From contig NZ_RCUV01000005.1 of assembly GCF_003667545.1 (NCBI RefSeq), positions 1 through 64,000 of the forward strand: DNA of 64,000 nt. The letters are read 5' to 3'. The DNA comes from Mycetocola manganoxydans (lineage in GTDB: Bacteria; Actinomycetota; Actinomycetes; Actinomycetales; Microbacteriaceae). Each line of letters begins with the position of its first letter. Positions within the stretch are counted from its first letter, which is position 1. Below the pieces are notes generated by a model, which made no database searches, was not told the origin of the DNA, and saw only the letters and a list, made by a program, of their open reading frames with translations. Shown here piece after piece: positions 62,170 through 64,000 of this stretch. The translations under genes were made by a program, and so were the position numbers.

Positions 62170-63912
62170 ATGACCGACAGCATCCGTGTCTGGGCACCAG
62201 AAGCGACTCGGGTCGAGCTCGTGATCGAGAACGACAGCCATGAGCTTCGTCCCGCCGACGGCGGCTGGTGGGAGAGCACAGGGGCGCACCCAGGCCCCGA
62301 CAGCGGTTATGGGTTCCTCATCGACGGCGAGGGGCCGTTCCCCGACCCGCGGTCACGGCGCCAGCCGGATGGTGTCCACGGATTGTCGAGACTCGTTGAC
62401 CCCACCCGATTCCAGTGGTCGGATGCCGCGTGGACGGGCCGCCAGCTCGCCGGCGCAGTCATCTACGAACTCCACATCGGCACGTTCACCCCCGAGGGAA
62501 CCTTCGACGCCGCGGCAGCCAAGCTCGACCACCTTGCCTCCATCGGGGTCGATTTCGTCGAGGTGCTTCCGGTCAACGGATTCAACGGCACGCACAACTG
62601 GGGCTACGACGGTGTTCTCTGGTACACCGTTCACGAGGGGTACGGCGGACCCGAGGGCTACCAGCGCTTCGTCGACGCCTGCCACCGTGCCGGGATCGGT
62701 GTGATCCAGGACGTCGTTCACAACCACCTCGGACCGAGCGGTAACTACCTGCCCAAGTTCGGCCCCTACCTGACCGACGGCCCAGGGAACACGTGGGGCT
62801 CGTCGCTCAATCTCGACAGCGAGTATGCCGACACCGTTCGCCGGTACATCGTCGACAACGCCCTGATGTGGCTCGGCGACTACCACGTCGACGCGCTGCG
62901 GCTCGATGCCGTCCACGCGCTCGTTGATTCCAGCGCCGTGCACCTGCTGGAACAGCTCGCGAGCGAGGTCGCGGTCCTCAGCGCGTCTGTCGGCCGGCCG
63001 CTCAGCCTCATCGCCGAGTCAGACCTCAACGACCCCAGGCTCATCACCCCGCGTGAAGCACACGGATTCGGGCTCGACGCGCAGTGGAGCGACGACTTCC
63101 ACCACGCCGTTCACGTCGCTGTCAGCGGAGAGACGACCGGCTACTACGCCGACTTCGAACCGCTCACCGCCCTCGAGAAGGTTCTCACCCGCGGCTTCTT
63201 CCATGACGGCACCTACTCGAGCTTCCGCGGCAGGAACCACGGTCGCCCGATCGACACGGAACGGATGCCCACCTGGCGTCTCGTCGTCGCCAACCAGAAC
63301 CACGACCAGATCGGCAACCGTGCCGTCGGTGATCGGCTCGCGGCACAGGTCGGCCCCGGCCAGCTCGCCATCGCGGCTGCCCTCACGCTCCTCGGCCCGT
63401 TCACCCCCATGCTGTTCATGGGGGAGGAGTGGGCGGCGTCGACACCGTGGCAATTCTTCACGTCCCACCCGGAACCCGAACTCGGGAAGGCCACAGCCGA
63501 GGGGCGTATCGCCGAGTTCGCCAGGATGGGCTGGGACCCGGCAGTGGTTCCGGACCCGCAGGACCCGGCAACGTTCACCAACTCGAAGCTCCACTGGGAC
63601 GAGCTTGAACACGGCGACCACGCGCGTGTGCTGGCGTTCTACCGGGCTCTCGCCGCACTCCGCCGTGAGCGTCCCGAATTCACCGACCCTCGCTTCAGCC
63701 AGGTGAGCGTTCAACTCGACGAAACCGAGCGCTGGTTCGTTCTTCACCGCGGGAGCAGCTCGATCGTGCTGAACCTCAGCGACGCTGAGCGGAGCATCCC
63801 GGTGCGGGGAGGCGCGCAGCTCGCCGCATTCACGTCCACCGGAGCCGGAGTCGACGAAGTAGAAAACGGGCGGCTGACGCTCCCCGCCCACTCGGTCGTC
63901 GTTCTCGGCTGA
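62170..63912 (+). CDS. treZ: Malto-oligosyltrehalose trehalohydrolase TreZ
   Basis: A 580-aa GH13 enzyme that releases trehalose from maltooligosyltrehalose. The N-terminal isoamylase-like segment ([16 protein letters not shown]) leads to the barrel: [17 protein letters not shown], Asp in [12 protein letters not shown] (about residue 246), Glu in [12 protein letters not shown] (about 282), Asp in [15 protein letters not shown] (about 377). It begins one base after the treY stop. A hairpin follows its stop codon. Confidence 0.94.
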   Translation: MTDSIRVWAPEATRVELVIENDSHELRPADGGWWESTGAHPGPDSGYGFLIDGEGPFPDPRSRRQPDGVHGLSRLVDPTRFQWSDAAWTGRQLAGAVIYELHIGTFTPEGTFDAAAAKLDHLASIGVDFVEVLPVNGFNGTHNWGYDGVLWYTVHEGYGGPEGYQRFVDACHRAGIGVIQDVVHNHLGPSGNYLPKFGPYLTDGPGNTWGSSLNLDSEYADTVRRYIVDNALMWLGDYHVDALRLDAVHALVDSSAVHLLEQLASEVAVLSASVGRPLSLIAESDLNDPRLITPREAHGFGLDAQWSDDFHHAVHVAVSGETTGYYADFEPLTALEKVLTRGFFHDGTYSSFRGRNHGRPIDTERMPTWRLVVANQNHDQIGNRAVGDRLAAQVGPGQLAIAAALTLLGPFTPMLFMGEEWAASTPWQFFTSHPEPELGKATAEGRIAEFARMGWDPAVVPDPQDPATFTNSKLHWDELEHGDHARVLAFYRALAALRRERPEFTDPRFSQVSVQLDETERWFVLHRGSSSIVLNLSDAERSIPVRGGAQLAAFTSTGAGVDEVENGRLTLPAHSVVVLG

Positions 63913-63939
63913 CTCTCTGAGGACGCTGGTCGTTGGTGT

Positions 63940-63965
63940 TGCGCGGGTGTCGTTACACCCGCGCA
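63940..63965. terminator. Hairpin after treZ
   Basis: TGCGCGGGTGT and ACACCCGCGCA pair perfectly over 11 bp around CGTT, 27 bp after the treZ stop. There is no T-tract. Confidence 0.75.
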
Positions 63966-64000
63966 GCGCCGCACCTCCCGCGTGACCGGTGGTTGCTCGA

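Overview
This 64 kb window comes from a high-GC Gram-positive chromosome and most likely a member of the Microbacteriaceae (Actinomycetota). The evidence is the dense high-GC coding, frequent GTG starts, many apparently leaderless genes (a TANNNT -10 box followed by 6-7 nt and then ATG or GTG), and actinobacterial families such as an Rv2629-type factor, an MSMEG_6728-type protein, a Ddn-type protein, maltokinase with TreX/TreY/TreZ, and a Prim-Pol/LigC pair. I found no rRNA, tRNA, CRISPR array, insertion sequence or prophage. The content is chromosomal, with short repeats in a few gaps.

Layout. 0-9.4 kb: the start of a 6-phospho-3-hexuloisomerase gene, a divergent ATPase/LuxR-HTH regulator, a formate/nitrite channel, a zinc-ribbon/nuclease-like protein, a UbiB/ABC1 kinase, a type II P-type ATPase, an AlkD-like glycosylase and the ribosome-rescue factor ArfB. 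9.4-18 kb: a secreted metallopeptidase and a lacI-malE-malF-malG-alpha-glucosidase operon on the minus strand. A perfect hairpin separates malE from malF, and two LacI-type operators lie upstream of lacI. 18-28 kb: regulator/target pairs (TetR with a catalytically degenerate hydrolase; LysG with LysE; TetR with a DHA2 exporter), a serine hydrolase with an acetyltransferase, an RluA pseudouridine synthase, a dehydrogenase and a frameshifted NmrA-like gene. 28-38 kb: an M23 peptidase, a proline/aspartate-rich leader ORF overlapping two CNNM/CorC-type transporters, a serine hydrolase, an HhH protein, a NYN-OST-HTH protein, a DEAD-box helicase, a GH114 lipoprotein and MsrA. 38-49.5 kb: small enzymes and regulators, then a repair cluster (Prim-Pol, LigC, an MSMEG_6728-type protein, DUF72) and a receiver/thioredoxin-reductase fusion without the redox CxxC. 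49.6-53.1 kb: a DUF4062/NB-ARC/TPR STAND ATPase overlapping an 8-TM membrane protein gene. 53.2-64 kb: maltokinase, a DoxX/unknown/DinB operon, an Rv2629-type factor and a glgX-treY-treZ operon that converts alpha-glucan to trehalose.

The least explained signal is a repeat family in three gaps (11783-11845, 25243-25303, 33847-33903). Its terminal stems pair within each copy, and two boxes, GGCTG and TCGACCA, are always exactly 16 nt apart. The stem sequence differs between copies while its pairing is kept. The second strongest candidate is the 27-codon ORF starting MDDPP ahead of the CNNM genes, which resembles Mg2+-sensing leader peptides such as MgtL.
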